Below, one piece after another: positions 40,172 through 50,618 of a stretch of DNA of 64,000 bases. The position numbers were made by a program, and so were the translations under genes. This DNA is from Streptomyces radiopugnans (lineage in GTDB: Bacteria; Actinomycetota; Actinomycetes; Streptomycetales; Streptomycetaceae): the NCBI RefSeq assembly GCF_900110735.1, contig NZ_FOET01000005.1, forward strand, positions 124,001 through 188,000, in the 5' to 3' direction. The notes under the pieces are model-generated. The model saw only the letters and a program-made list of their open reading frames with translations. It did no database searches and was not told the origin of the DNA. Each line of letters opens with the position of its first letter. The first letter of the stretch is position 1.

Positions 40172-40198
40172 TTAGCACTCTGAAGGTGAGAGTGACAA
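40172..40198 (+). promoter_or_regulatory. CIRCE element 2 upstream of groEL
   Basis: A perfect TTAGCACTC arm, a 9-base spacer and GAGTGACAA (two changes) form a second CIRCE copy that starts 9 bases after the first ends. The perfect inner arms of the two copies also form a 9+9 dyad with another 9-base spacer. Confidence 0.8.
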
Positions 40199-40218
40199 AG
40201 CAAGGACCGGTTCGGTGA

Positions 40219-41979
<1,761 letters not shown>

Positions 41980-42029
41980 TCCGCCCGGCGGATCGGCGGT
42001 TCCCACCGGGCGCGCACCGCGCGCACGGT

Positions 42030-42067
42030 GACGAGGGCGGCACCCCGAGGGGTGCCGCCCTCTCGTC
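42030..42067 (+). terminator. Terminator after groEL
   Basis: GACGAGGGCGGCACCCC (42030-42046) pairs with 42049-42067 with a 2-base bulge, about 50 bases after the stop codon. Confidence 0.8.
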
Positions 42068-42230
42068 ATGTCCGGGATGTGAGATTTGGCACCGTGTCGG
42101 GGCCTGACCGGGGGGCGGCGCACCGGATAGCCTCCCGGGGGCCGCGTACGGGCGATCCCCTCCCGCGGTGCTTCCACTCTGTTTCCAGAGCCGAAACCAC
42201 CCCACACGACTCCTGGACGGCAACGACGCG

Positions 42231-43724
42231 ATGAGCACGCTCGAAACCGTGATCGTCGAGATCAACGATCACTTCTGGACCTACCTGCTGATCCCCCTGG
42301 TGGCTGTGGCGGGTCTGTACTTCACCATCCGCTCCCGGGCCCTGCAGATCCGGCTCCTGCCGGAGATCCTCAGGACGGTCGCGGAGCAGCCCCGCGCCGG
42401 GGCCGACGGCAGGAAGCCGGTCTCCCCGTTCGGCGCCTTCACCATCTCCGCCGCCGCCCGGATCGGCACCGGCAACATCGCCGGCGTCGCGGCGGCCATC
42501 ACCGTCGGAGGGCCCGGCGCGGTCTTCTGGATGTGGATGATGGCGCTGGTCGGCGGCGCCTCCGCGTTCGTGGAGTCCACCCTCGCCCAGCTCTACAAGG
42601 TGCGCGACCGCAGCAGGGGCGGCGAGGGCGCCTACCGCGGCGGTCCCGCGTACTACATGCAGCGCGGCCTGGGCAGGCGCTGGCTCGGCGTGCTGTTCGC
42701 CGTGATCATCACCCTGACCTTCGGGCTCGTGTTCACGGCCGTGCAGTCCAACACGATCGCCTCGGTCACCGCCGGATCGCTGGGCACGGGCGGTGACGGC
42801 GGCTCCGACTGGGTCGCCCCGGCCGTCGGCGCCGCCCTCGCCGTGCTGCTCGGCCTGGCCGTCTTCGGCGGAGTGCGCAGGATCGCCTCGGTCACCAAGG
42901 TGCTCGTCCCCGTGATGGCCGTGGTGTACCTGCTGGTGGGACTGGCCGTCGTGGTGCTCAACATCTCCGAGGTGCCGCGCGTCCTCGCCGACATCGTCGG
43001 CGGCGCCTTCGGCCTGCGCGAGGTCGCCGGAGGCGGCATCGGCGCGGCGATCCAGCAGGGCGTGCGCCGCGGCATGTTCTCCAACGAGGCCGGCCTGGGC
43101 TCCGCTCCGAACGCCGCCGCCGCGGCCGAGACCTCCCACCCGGTCAAGCAGGGCCTGGTGCAGACCCTGGGCGTCTTCTTCGACACCCTGGTGGTCTGCA
43201 CGATGACCGCCTTCGTCATCCTCTCCGCCAACCCGGAGCTCTCCGGGCGCCAGGGCGCCGACCTCACGCAGTCCGCGCTGCAGGAGACCCTGGGCGGCTG
43301 GGCCGGCCATCTGCTGACGCTGGTGGTCTTCCTGCTCGCCTTCAGCTCGATGATCGGCAACTACTACTACGGCGAGTCCAACATCGAGTTCATCACCCGC
43401 CGCCGCTCGGTCATGCTCGGCTACCGGGGGCTCGTCCTGGCCGCCGCCTTCCTGGGCGCGCTGGGCTCGCTGAGCGTGGTGTGGAGCCTCGCCGACGTCA
43501 CCATGGGCGCCATGGCCCTGGTCAACCTGCTGGCGATCCTGCCGCTGTCGGTGATCGCCTTCCGGCTGATGGAGGACTACCTCGCCCAGCGCCGCGCGGG
43601 TCTGGACCCCGTCTTCACCCGCGACCGCCTGCCCGGCCTGACCGGGGTGGAGTGCTGGGACCCGGCGCCCGCCGCGCGCGGCGCGGAGAGCGAACCCGCG
43701 CAGGCGGGGACGCGGAACGGCTGA
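42231..43724 (+). CDS. Sodium:alanine/glycine symporter (AGCS family)
   Basis: This 497-aa membrane protein has about 11 helices. Family motifs include GAFTISAAARIGTGNIAGVAAAI, AFVESTLAQLYKVRD, FSNEAGLGSAPNAAAAA and SSMIGNYYYGESNIEFI. AGCS transporters import alanine, glycine or related amino acids with sodium. The ATG is at MSTLETVIVEIND. It is monocistronic with its own terminator. The nearby murQ and regulator suggest a link to cell-wall amino-acid recycling, but this is only inferred from position. Confidence 0.93.
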   Translation: MSTLETVIVEINDHFWTYLLIPLVAVAGLYFTIRSRALQIRLLPEILRTVAEQPRAGADGRKPVSPFGAFTISAAARIGTGNIAGVAAAITVGGPGAVFWMWMMALVGGASAFVESTLAQLYKVRDRSRGGEGAYRGGPAYYMQRGLGRRWLGVLFAVIITLTFGLVFTAVQSNTIASVTAGSLGTGGDGGSDWVAPAVGAALAVLLGLAVFGGVRRIASVTKVLVPVMAVVYLLVGLAVVVLNISEVPRVLADIVGGAFGLREVAGGGIGAAIQQGVRRGMFSNEAGLGSAPNAAAAAETSHPVKQGLVQTLGVFFDTLVVCTMTAFVILSANPELSGRQGADLTQSALQETLGGWAGHLLTLVVFLLAFSSMIGNYYYGESNIEFITRRRSVMLGYRGLVLAAAFLGALGSLSVVWSLADVTMGAMALVNLLAILPLSVIAFRLMEDYLAQRRAGLDPVFTRDRLPGLTGVECWDPAPAARGAESEPAQAGTRNG

Positions 43725-43741
43725 GCCGGCCCGCCGTCCGG

Positions 43742-43775
43742 CGCGGGCGTACGGCGGGACACGCGTACGCCCGCG
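43742..43775. terminator. Terminator between AGCS transporter and murQ
   Basis: A 12-bp perfect stem CGCGGGCGTACG (43742-43753) pairs with 43764-43775, between convergent genes. Confidence 0.75.
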
Positions 43776-43984
43776 ACGCCGGCCCCCGGCGCGCACCACC
43801 CCCTTCCGTGCGCGCCGGGGGCCTCTGCGTACCCGTGCACGCGTCCCGCCGCAAGCGCCCCGCCGTGCGGACGCGGAAGGGCGGGCCGGGTGCGGGCCGG
43901 ACCCCACCGGCGGCCGGACCCCGCCGCGCCCCGCCGTGCTCCGCCGGCCGGGGTGCGCGGCGCGGGCCGGGTGCGGGCGGGCCG

Positions 43985-45031
43985 TCAGCCGCGTGCCGCC
44001 TCCAGGGCCGTGCGCAGCCGGCCGCCGGACTCCCGCAGCAGGCGCTCGGCCGTGGGGCCGTCCACCTCGCCCAGGATGGTGAGGATCGCGTTCTTCACCT
44101 CGCCGCCGGTGGCCGCGAGCGCCGACTCGATCCGCTCGTCGCTCGCCCCCGTGGCCAGCGAGACGATACGGCGGGAGCGGGCCCGCAGCTTCTCGTTCGA
44201 GGCGCGCACGTCGACCATCAGGTTCCCGTACGTCTTGCCCAGCCGGATCATGGTGATGGTCGAGATCATGTTGAGGACCAGCTTCTGGGCCGTGCCAGCC
44301 TTGAGCCGGGAGGAGCCGGTGATCAGCTCCGGTCCCACGACGACCTCGATGCCGTGGTCGGCGGCCGCCGCCAGCGGTGAGCCGGAGTTGCAGGACAGCC
44401 CGACCGTCAGCGCCCCCAGCCGTCGCGCGTGCTCGACCGCGCCGACGGTGTACGGGGTGCGTCCGGAGGCCGACACGCCGACCACCACGTCGCCGGGGCC
44501 CAGGCCCAGCCCGTCGAGGTCCGCCGCGGCGAGGTCGGCGCGGTCCTCGGCGCCCTCGGCCGCGCTGACCAGCGCTTCGGGGCCGCCCGCGATCACCCCG
44601 ACGACCTGGGAGGGATCGGTGTCGAAGGTGGGCGGGCACTCGCTGGCGTCCAGTACGCCCAGCCGCCCGGCCGTCCCGGCCCCCGCGTAGACCAGCCGCC
44701 CGCCGCGCGCCATCCGCTCGGCGGTGGCGTCGATGGCGGCGGCGATGCGCGGGAGCTGGGAGGCGACGGCGGTGGGGACGGTGGCGTCCTCCCCGTTCAT
44801 GACCCTGGCGATCTCCAGGGTGGGGAGCCGGTCGATCTCGGACAGGTCGCTGCGGAACGCCTCGGTGGTGAGCGTGTCCAGTTCGGCGCGCAGCCGGCCG
44901 TACGCGCCGTCCGGGGCGAGGGGGTCGAGGGGGCCGAGGGGGTCGCGGGAGTCGTCGGATGAGCTGGGATCGCCGGGATCGCGGCCGGGGTCACCGGGTC
45001 CGTGGCCGGCGGCGGTCGGGAAGGAGGTCAT
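43985..45031 (-). CDS. murQ: N-acetylmuramic acid-6-phosphate etherase
   Basis: This 348-aa SIS-domain protein has a normal MurQ core: AGAGTAGRLGVLDASECPPTFD, VGVIAGGPEAL, a phosphate-binding VVVGVSASGRTPYTVGAVEHAR, and NSGSPLAAAADHGIEV. The stretch MISTITMIRLGKTYGNLMVDVRASNEKL is strongly conserved in MurQ. It cleaves the lactyl ether of MurNAc-6-phosphate to give GlcNAc-6-phosphate, the substrate of NagA encoded about 15 kb away. The N-terminus carries about 35 extra acidic/Pro-rich residues. It follows the RpiR-type regulator gene in the same direction. Confidence 0.93.
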   Translation of the reverse strand: MTSFPTAAGHGPGDPGRDPGDPSSSDDSRDPLGPLDPLAPDGAYGRLRAELDTLTTEAFRSDLSEIDRLPTLEIARVMNGEDATVPTAVASQLPRIAAAIDATAERMARGGRLVYAGAGTAGRLGVLDASECPPTFDTDPSQVVGVIAGGPEALVSAAEGAEDRADLAAADLDGLGLGPGDVVVGVSASGRTPYTVGAVEHARRLGALTVGLSCNSGSPLAAAADHGIEVVVGPELITGSSRLKAGTAQKLVLNMISTITMIRLGKTYGNLMVDVRASNEKLRARSRRIVSLATGASDERIESALAATGGEVKNAILTILGEVDGPTAERLLRESGGRLRTALEAARG

Positions 45032-45166
45032 GACGGTGCGGCTCTTTCCGTTCTTCCGGATGCCGGGGCCGGCCACCGGTGCCGGCGCCCGGGGATGGGT
45101 GTGGGGGGTTGGGCGGTTCTGCTCGGGCGGCCGGGGGTTCGTGCGGTCGCGGGGGTGGAGGGACGG

Positions 45167-46114
45167 TCAGCGCTGCCGGGGCGAGTGGCGGTGGGCCAGC
45201 GCCTCGTAGGAGGCCGACAGCGCGGGGGCGGCGGTCTCGTAGGTGCGCTGTGCCACGCCGATGAACAGGCAGTCCACGACCAGCAGTTGACTGGTCCGGC
45301 TGGACATGGCCGCCGGGCGCAGTTCGCTCTCGCGCGCCGTGGAGGTGGTCAGCACGTGGTCGGCGTACTGCGCGATCTCCCCGTCCGGGCGGCCGGTGAC
45401 GGCCACGGTGGTGGCACCGTGGTCGAAGGCGACGCGCAGCGGTTCGATCACGTCCACCGTACGGCCGGAGTGGGTCACCGCCAGGGCGACGTCGCCGGCG
45501 CGCAGCTGCACGGCGCCGGTGACGGCCAGATGCGGATCGGCGTGGGCGTGGGCGACCAGGCCGATCCGCAGCAGCTTCTGCGCCAGGTCCTGGGCGACCA
45601 GGGCGGAGGCGCCGGCGCCGTAGAGGTCGATCCGGCGGGCGGAGGCCATGGCGTGCACGGCCGCCTCGACCTGGCCGGGATCCAGCCCGGCGGCGGTGTC
45701 GGCGAGGGTCTGCCGCTCGTCGTGGGCGAGCTTGGCTATGACGTCCTCGATGGGATCGTCCACGGCGATGTCGGCGGTCACCGACGGGGAGGCGCCGGAC
45801 GCCTGCTGCGCGGCGAGTCCGGCCAGCGCCAGCCGCAGATCGCGGTAGCCGGGATAGCCCAGCAGGCGCGAGGTCCGCACGACGGTGGCCTCGCTGGTGC
45901 CGGTGCGCTCGGCGAGGCCGGTGACGGTGAGCTGCGCGCATCCGGCGGGGTCGCCGGCGACGGCCTCGGCGACGCGCTGCATGGAGCGGGTCATCGAGGG
46001 GGCCATGGTGCGCACCTTGGCGGCGAGGGCGGCGGGCTCGGGGGGACCGGGGCGACGGCCCGGCGCGGTGTCGCGGACCGCGCCGGAGAAACTTTCCTTC
46101 ACGATGTTGTTCAC
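45167..46114 (-). CDS. MurR/RpiR-family transcriptional regulator
   Basis: This 315-aa protein has an N-terminal HTH_6 domain (TRSMQRVAEAVAGDPAGCAQLTVTGLAERTGTSEATVVRTSRLLGYPGYRDLRLAL) and a C-terminal SIS domain (DLYGAGASALVAQDLAQKLLRIG, LAVTHSGRTVDVIEPLRVA). This is the normal MurR/RpiR layout, in which the SIS domain senses a sugar phosphate such as MurNAc-6-phosphate. The GTG start at 46114 is preferred over 46150 because a strong promoter ends 7 bases before it, which implies a leaderless mRNA. murQ lies 136 bases downstream in the same direction and is the likely target. Confidence 0.9.
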   Translation of the reverse strand: MNNIVKESFSGAVRDTAPGRRPGPPEPAALAAKVRTMAPSMTRSMQRVAEAVAGDPAGCAQLTVTGLAERTGTSEATVVRTSRLLGYPGYRDLRLALAGLAAQQASGASPSVTADIAVDDPIEDVIAKLAHDERQTLADTAAGLDPGQVEAAVHAMASARRIDLYGAGASALVAQDLAQKLLRIGLVAHAHADPHLAVTGAVQLRAGDVALAVTHSGRTVDVIEPLRVAFDHGATTVAVTGRPDGEIAQYADHVLTTSTARESELRPAAMSSRTSQLLVVDCLFIGVAQRTYETAAPALSASYEALAHRHSPRQR

Positions 46115-46150
46115 ACGGCGGAAGATATTTTCGCCGCGCGGGGCCGTCAA
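46115..46150 (-). promoter_or_regulatory. Promoter/operator of the MurR/RpiR-type regulator gene
   Basis: On the minus strand, TTGACG (46150-46145), a 17-bp spacer and TATCTT (46127-46122) form a near-consensus promoter whose -10 ends 7 bases before the GTG start. The dyad GAAGATATTTTC (46121-46132) overlaps the -10 and may be the repressor's own site. Confidence 0.7.
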
Positions 46151-46221
46151 GACGTCCGTCGCTTTCCGCGACCGCGGTCGGCGGGGCGGTTCCCCCGGCC
46201 GTCTGCTCCAATGGAGGGGCT

Positions 46222-46629
46222 ATGACAGAGGAGCATCCCCCTTCCCCCGGTCCCGATCCCCACGACCCCGGTCCCCGCGGCCTCGAACGCGCCCTCCACA
46301 CCGGCCGGGCGCTCGTCCTCGCCGACCTCACCGCCTGCGGCATCGCCGAGGCCGAGGTCGTCTCGCTGGTCGAGGAGGCGGTCTCCCACCGCCGCTGGTG
46401 GGTCGAGCAGTGGCCCGAGGGCGCCTCCTTCGTCGCGGGCCTGATCGCCCAGGACGTCCAGGACGCCCTGCTGGACCGCCGGGGACGCTGGCCGGGCTGC
46501 CCGCTGTGCGGCGGTCCCGAGGAGCACGCCCTCGACGTCGAGCCCGAGCTGGGCCCGGACCCGCACTGGGTGTGCGGCCGGACGGCGACGGCGGTGGCGC
46601 CCGTCGGGGAGCTGGGAAGCGCCCGGTGA
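46222..46629 (+). CDS. Conserved hypothetical protein with CxxC pair
   Basis: This 135-aa acidic protein starts at an ATG with GGAGGGG upstream. A helical core (LVLADLTACGIAEAEVVSLVEEAVSHRRWWVEQW) is followed by a C-terminal CPLCGG and a later single Cys (HWVCGRT), a possible zinc site with three Cys and one His. The GTGA overlap with the next gene (DUF4031) indicates coupling. No family name is recognised. Confidence 0.75.
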   Translation: MTEEHPPSPGPDPHDPGPRGLERALHTGRALVLADLTACGIAEAEVVSLVEEAVSHRRWWVEQWPEGASFVAGLIAQDVQDALLDRRGRWPGCPLCGGPEEHALDVEPELGPDPHWVCGRTATAVAPVGELGSAR

Positions 46630-46907
46630 CCGTCTACATCGACCCGCCCGAGTGGCCGGGCCACGGGATGCTGTGGTCGCACCTGGTCAGCGACGTCTCC
46701 TACGAGGAACTGCACGCGTTCGCCGCCGCCGCCGGCTGCCCGCGCCGCGCCTTCGACCGCGACCACTACGACGTACCCGCCCACCGCTACGAGCGGGCTG
46801 TACGGCTGGGCGCGGTCGAGGTGGGCAGCAAGGAGCTGCTGCGGCGGCTGACGGATGCGGGCCTGCGGCGGCGCAGGCCACCGCGCCGGGTGGTCACGGC
46901 GCCCTGA
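46626..46907 (+). CDS. DUF4031 family protein
   Basis: This 93-aa protein starts at a GTG that overlaps the previous stop. It has the DUF4031 pattern: MTVYIDPPEWPGHGMLWSHLVSD, ELHAFAAAAGCPRRAFDRDHYDVP, and RAVRLGAVEVGSKELLRRL. The conserved Trp, Asp and His residues suggest a small enzyme or nucleotide-binding protein, but the role is unknown. It forms a two-gene unit with the CxxC protein upstream. Confidence 0.85.
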   Translation: MTVYIDPPEWPGHGMLWSHLVSDVSYEELHAFAAAAGCPRRAFDRDHYDVPAHRYERAVRLGAVEVGSKELLRRLTDAGLRRRRPPRRVVTAP

Positions 46908-46930
46908 TCGGCCCAGGTCCGTCCGGCCCG

Positions 46931-48220
46931 TCAGGGTCCGTCAGGCCCGTCCGGGTCCTTACGGGAGGCGGGGACGCCGAGGGCCAGTACGGCGGTGTCG
47001 TCGTCCACGCCCTCGCCCAGGTCCTCCAGCAGGGCGCCGACGGCGGCGACGGCGCCCGCGGCGCTCGTCGGGGCCAGTCCGGCGGCGAAGTCGAGCAGGG
47101 CCTCTTCCCCGTACCGCTTCCCGCGGCGGCCGGTGCGGTCGGTGCGGGCCTCGGTCAGCCCGTCGGTGTACAGCAGCAGGGTGTCGCCGGGGGCCAGGCG
47201 CACGGTGGTGGCGGTGAAGTGGGCGTTCGGCAGCACCCCGACCAGCTGGCCTCCGGGGGTGTGCAGGTATTCGGCGGTGCCGTCGGCGCGCAGCAGCAGG
47301 GCCGGCGGATGGCCGCCGCTGGCGAGGACGAGGCCGCAGCCGTGCTCGCCGGGGGTGAGCAGGCCGTGGACGACGGTGCAGAAGCGCGGGTCGGCGCCGT
47401 GGTTCTCGTGCTCCAGGACGGTGTTGAGGTTGGCCAGCACCCTGACCGGGTCGGGGTCGGAGACGCTCGCGGCGCGCAGCGAGTAGCGGGCGAGGGAGGT
47501 GACGGCCGCCGCCTCGGCGCCCTTGCCGGACACATCGCCGAGGAAGAGCCCCCAGCGTCCGCCGGAGACGGGGAACAGGTCGTAGAAGTCGCCGCCGACC
47601 TCGTCGGCCGAGGCGGTGTGGTAGTGCGCGGCCAGTTCGGCACCGGGGATGCCGGGCAGGGCGGGCGGCAGCAGGCTGCGCTGGAGGGTGGTGGCGAGCT
47701 GCTGGACGCGTTCGCGCTCGCGCTCGGCCTCCCGGCGGGCGCGCAGCAGCTCGGTCTCGTAGGCGCGGCGGTCGCGGGCCTCGAAGACGGAGGTGCGCAC
47801 CAGCGGCGGCCGTCCCTCCGAGCCGTCCCGCACCGTGGAGGCGACCATCACCGGGAGGCGGCTTCCGTCGGCCGCCTTCATCTCCAGGGCTATCCCGCCG
47901 ATGCGGCCCTGCATCCGCAGCAGCGGGGCGAGGTGGGTCTCGTGGTAGATCCTGCCGCCGACGGTGAGCAGGTCGGAGAAGGTGCGGCGGCCGACCAGCT
48001 CCTCGCTGCGGTAGCCGAGCCAGTCCAGCAGGGTGGCGTTGACCCTGACGATCCTGCCGTCGGGGAGGGTGGAGAGCTGGCCGCACGGCGTGTTCTCGTA
48101 CAGGTCCTCCGGGTCGTCCTCCAGCTCCCTGCCCTCCCCCGGCCCCGGTGCGGCCTCCGGCCGGCCGGGCCGGTCGGGCCGATCCGGTCCGTCCGGCCCG
48201 GGGCCCGCGCGGGAGGTCAC
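46931..48220 (-). CDS. PAS-domain PP2C/SpoIIE phosphatase (RsbP-like)
   Basis: This 429-aa protein starts at a GTG that overlaps the hydrolase stop by GTGA. It has an N-terminal PAS domain (about 40-155; ENTPCGQLSTLPDGRIVRVNATLLDWLGY), a coiled linker (ARREAERERERVQQLATTLQRSLLP), then a SpoIIE-type PP2C domain. The metal-binding Asp residues are visible in DEVGGDFYDLFP, LGDVSGKG and LLLYTDGLTEAR, with a final DDDTAVLALG. With the upstream RsbQ-like hydrolase this matches the Bacillus energy-stress pair RsbQ/RsbP. It probably dephosphorylates an anti-anti-sigma factor encoded elsewhere. Confidence 0.87.
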   Translation of the reverse strand: MTSRAGPGPDGPDRPDRPGRPEAAPGPGEGRELEDDPEDLYENTPCGQLSTLPDGRIVRVNATLLDWLGYRSEELVGRRTFSDLLTVGGRIYHETHLAPLLRMQGRIGGIALEMKAADGSRLPVMVASTVRDGSEGRPPLVRTSVFEARDRRAYETELLRARREAERERERVQQLATTLQRSLLPPALPGIPGAELAAHYHTASADEVGGDFYDLFPVSGGRWGLFLGDVSGKGAEAAAVTSLARYSLRAASVSDPDPVRVLANLNTVLEHENHGADPRFCTVVHGLLTPGEHGCGLVLASGGHPPALLLRADGTAEYLHTPGGQLVGVLPNAHFTATTVRLAPGDTLLLYTDGLTEARTDRTGRRGKRYGEEALLDFAAGLAPTSAAGAVAAVGALLEDLGEGVDDDTAVLALGVPASRKDPDGPDGP

Positions 48221-49017
48221 CGCGCCCTCGCGAAGGAGGCGATGGCCTCGGCCGTCGGCCCCGGGTCGCTCAGCTGCGGGCAGTGCCCGTGGGCGTCCAG
48301 GGTGACCAGGGTGCTCCCGGCGATCCTGTCCCGGACGAACGCCCCCACCTCGCGCGGGGCCAGGGTGTCGTGCGCGCACTCGACCACCAGCGTCGGCACG
48401 GTCACCCCGGCCAGGTCCTCGCGGTTGTCGGACAGGAAGGTGGTGCGGGCGAAGACGCGGGCCATGCGCGGGTCGGTGCGGCAGAAGCTGTTGGTCAGCT
48501 CCTCGCCCAGCTCGGGCCGGTCCGGGTTGCCCATGATCACCGGCGCCATCACCGACGACCAGCCCAGGTAGTTGCTCTCCAGCGACTCCAGCAGCTCCTC
48601 GATGTCGGCTTCGCTGAAGCCGCCCCGGTACTCGCCGTCGTCGATGTAGGACGGGGAGGGGGCCAGCAGGACCAGCCCGGCGAAGCGCTCCGGCTCGCGC
48701 GGCGCCGCCAGCACCCCGATCATGGCGCTGACCGAGTGCCCCACGAACGTCACGTCCCGCAGGTCCAGCTCGCGGCAGATCTCCAGCACGTCCTGCGCGT
48801 ACCCCTCCAGCGAGGAGTACCGCGCCTCGTCCCAGGCGGAGGGGTCGGAGTCGCCGGAGCCCACGTGGTCGAAGAGCACCACCCGGAACTCCCCGGCCAG
48901 GACGGGCGTCACCAGGCGCCACATGTTCTGGTCGCAGCCGAACCCGTGTGCCAGCACCACCACCGGCCCGTCCTCCCGGCCGGTGACGGTGACGTTGTTC
49001 CTCCGGACGATGTCCAT
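48217..49017 (-). CDS. RsbQ-like alpha/beta hydrolase
   Basis: This 266-aa protein carries RsbQ hallmarks: LAHGFGCDQNMWRLVTPVL, LFDHVGSGDSD, LEGYAQDVLEICRELDL, the nucleophile elbow FVGHSVSAMIG, the Asp in ECAHDTLAP and the catalytic His in DAHGHCPQ. The triad is complete. The overlap with the PAS-PP2C gene gives the same order as rsbQ-rsbP of Bacillus subtilis, in which RsbQ relays an energy-stress signal to RsbP. The same fold also makes hormone-type receptors, so it could bind a small ligand. ATG 49017 is the start; a run of CCCGTA repeats lies upstream at 49034-49057. Confidence 0.88.
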   Translation of the reverse strand: MDIVRRNNVTVTGREDGPVVVLAHGFGCDQNMWRLVTPVLAGEFRVVLFDHVGSGDSDPSAWDEARYSSLEGYAQDVLEICRELDLRDVTFVGHSVSAMIGVLAAPREPERFAGLVLLAPSPSYIDDGEYRGGFSEADIEELLESLESNYLGWSSVMAPVIMGNPDRPELGEELTNSFCRTDPRMARVFARTTFLSDNREDLAGVTVPTLVVECAHDTLAPREVGAFVRDRIAGSTLVTLDAHGHCPQLSDPGPTAEAIASFARAR

Positions 49018-49199
49018 CTCGCATGTCCTCTCACCCGTACCCGTACCCGTACCCGTGCCCCCGGGCGCCCGGGTGCGCTCGGAACGCGGGACGCCGACCG
49101 CGGGCGGTCTGCGGGTTCACCGGCCACCGAGGTTAATGCCGTACCGCGAACAGGGCGTACCGGGGCGTTCCGGCGAGAGGGCGCTCACGCCCGGACGGG

Positions 49200-50576
49200 T
49201 CAGCCCGCCGCCTCGGTGACCCGCGCGGATCCGTCGGCGGCCGCGTCCGCGGGCGAGCCGGCCACCACGCGGGAGGCGGCGGTGCGCCGGTGCCACCGCG
49301 CGGCGGCCACCGTGGCGCCGACGGCCGCGGCGGCCAGCAGCGCGCTGACCCAGGCGACGCCGGTGTAGCCCCAGCCGGCGGTGATCACCAGCCCGCCGAC
49401 CCAGGGGCCGATGGTGTTGCCGATGTTGAACGCCGAGGTGGTCGTCGCGCCCGCCAGGGTGGGGGCGGCGCCCGCCACCTCGAACATCCGGGCGTTGATG
49501 GCGGGCGCGGTGAAGAACGAGGTCACCCCCAGCCCCAGCGCCAGCCCGACGGCCGCCACCGGGAGGTGCGCGGTGAGCGCCAGCAGCGCCAGCACGGCGG
49601 TGGTGGCGGCCAGACCGGCGTACATGGCGCCGAACAGGTGGGCGTCGCCGACCCGGCCGCCGAGCGCGGCGCCGATCAGTGCGCCGACCCCGTACAGCGC
49701 CAGCACGGTCGGCACCCAGCCCTCGTCCAGGCCGGCGGTGTCGGTGAGCAGCGGGGAGAGGTAGGAGAAGAGGCAGAAGGTGGCGGCGGCGTTGAGCGCG
49801 GTGATCACCAGCGCCAGCCACACCTGGCCGCTGCGGTAGATCCGCAGCTCGCGGCGGAGTACGGGCCGGTCCGCGCCGGTGGGCGGCTGGGTGGGCGGCA
49901 CCAGCGCCAGCACTCCGGCCACCCCGACCGCCGCCAGCAGGGCCACCGCCCAGAACGCGGCCCGCCATCCGGCGTGCTGCCCCAGGAGCGCCCCGGCCGG
50001 TACGCCCAGGACGTTGGCGACGCTCAGCCCGCCGATCATCACCGCCATCGCCTTCGCCTTCGCGCCCGCCGGGGCCAGCGACACGGCCACCGCCGCGCCC
50101 ACCGCCCAGAACCCGGCGCACGCCAGCGCGCTCACCACCCGCGAGGCGAACAGCACCTCGTAGGTCGGCGCGAGGGCGCCGGCCATCTGCCCGGCCCCGA
50201 AGACGGCCAGCAGTGCCACCAGCGTGGTGCGGCGGGGCAGCCGCAGCGTCGCACCGGCCAGCACGGGGGCGCCGATCACCATGCCGACGGCGAAGGCGGA
50301 CACCAGCAGCCCGGCCTGCGGAATGGACACCGACATGTCGCGGGCGATCGGCTGGAGCAGCCCGGCGATCATGAACTCCGAGGTGCCGAGCGCGAACACG
50401 GACAGCCCCAGGACGTAGACGGCCAGGGGCATGCGGGGGCGCTCGGTGCGGCGCGGAACGGCCGCGGGCTCGGCGCCGGGGGAGGACTCGGACGGGGTGC
50501 CGGGGGTTTCGCCGGAGGCGGCGCCGGGATCGGGATGGGGCATGTACGGGCCCAACATCACCGGCGGTTTCCCCAT
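49200..50576 (-). CDS. MFS drug exporter (Cmx/CmrA-like)
   Basis: This protein of about 458 aa has 12 helices. The first helices hold VYVLGLSVFALGTSEFMIAGLLQPIARD, then motif A variants at the cytoplasmic loop (LRLPRRTTLVALLAVFGAGQ). The family includes chloramphenicol-efflux-like and arabinose-efflux-like permeases. The N-terminal 45 residues (Pro/Ser/Glu rich) are unusual, and the start is uncertain among 50576, 50558 and 50543. It is monocistronic between the RsbQ-like and HD-domain genes. Confidence 0.85.
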   Translation of the reverse strand: MGKPPVMLGPYMPHPDPGAASGETPGTPSESSPGAEPAAVPRRTERPRMPLAVYVLGLSVFALGTSEFMIAGLLQPIARDMSVSIPQAGLLVSAFAVGMVIGAPVLAGATLRLPRRTTLVALLAVFGAGQMAGALAPTYEVLFASRVVSALACAGFWAVGAAVAVSLAPAGAKAKAMAVMIGGLSVANVLGVPAGALLGQHAGWRAAFWAVALLAAVGVAGVLALVPPTQPPTGADRPVLRRELRIYRSGQVWLALVITALNAAATFCLFSYLSPLLTDTAGLDEGWVPTVLALYGVGALIGAALGGRVGDAHLFGAMYAGLAATTAVLALLALTAHLPVAAVGLALGLGVTSFFTAPAINARMFEVAGAAPTLAGATTTSAFNIGNTIGPWVGGLVITAGWGYTGVAWVSALLAAAAVGATVAAARWHRRTAASRVVAGSPADAAADGSARVTEAAG

Positions 50577-50618
50577 TCCTCGCCGCCTTCGCTCACACCT
50601 TTGGTGCCGGAAAGTCCT

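Noticed and set aside
42066..44639. 857-residue minus-strand frame
   Set aside because: It is antisense to the AGCS transporter and then out of frame with murQ; no consistent domain is seen.
48221..49024. N-terminal extension of the PAS-PP2C phosphatase (697-residue frame)
   Set aside because: This part overlaps the RsbQ-like gene in another frame. The true start is the GTG at 48220, which overlaps the hydrolase stop.
49034..49057. CCCGTA hexamer repeat before the RsbQ-like gene as a phase-variation tract
   Set aside because: There are only four units, outside the coding frame, and the distance to the start is not one where slippage would switch expression.
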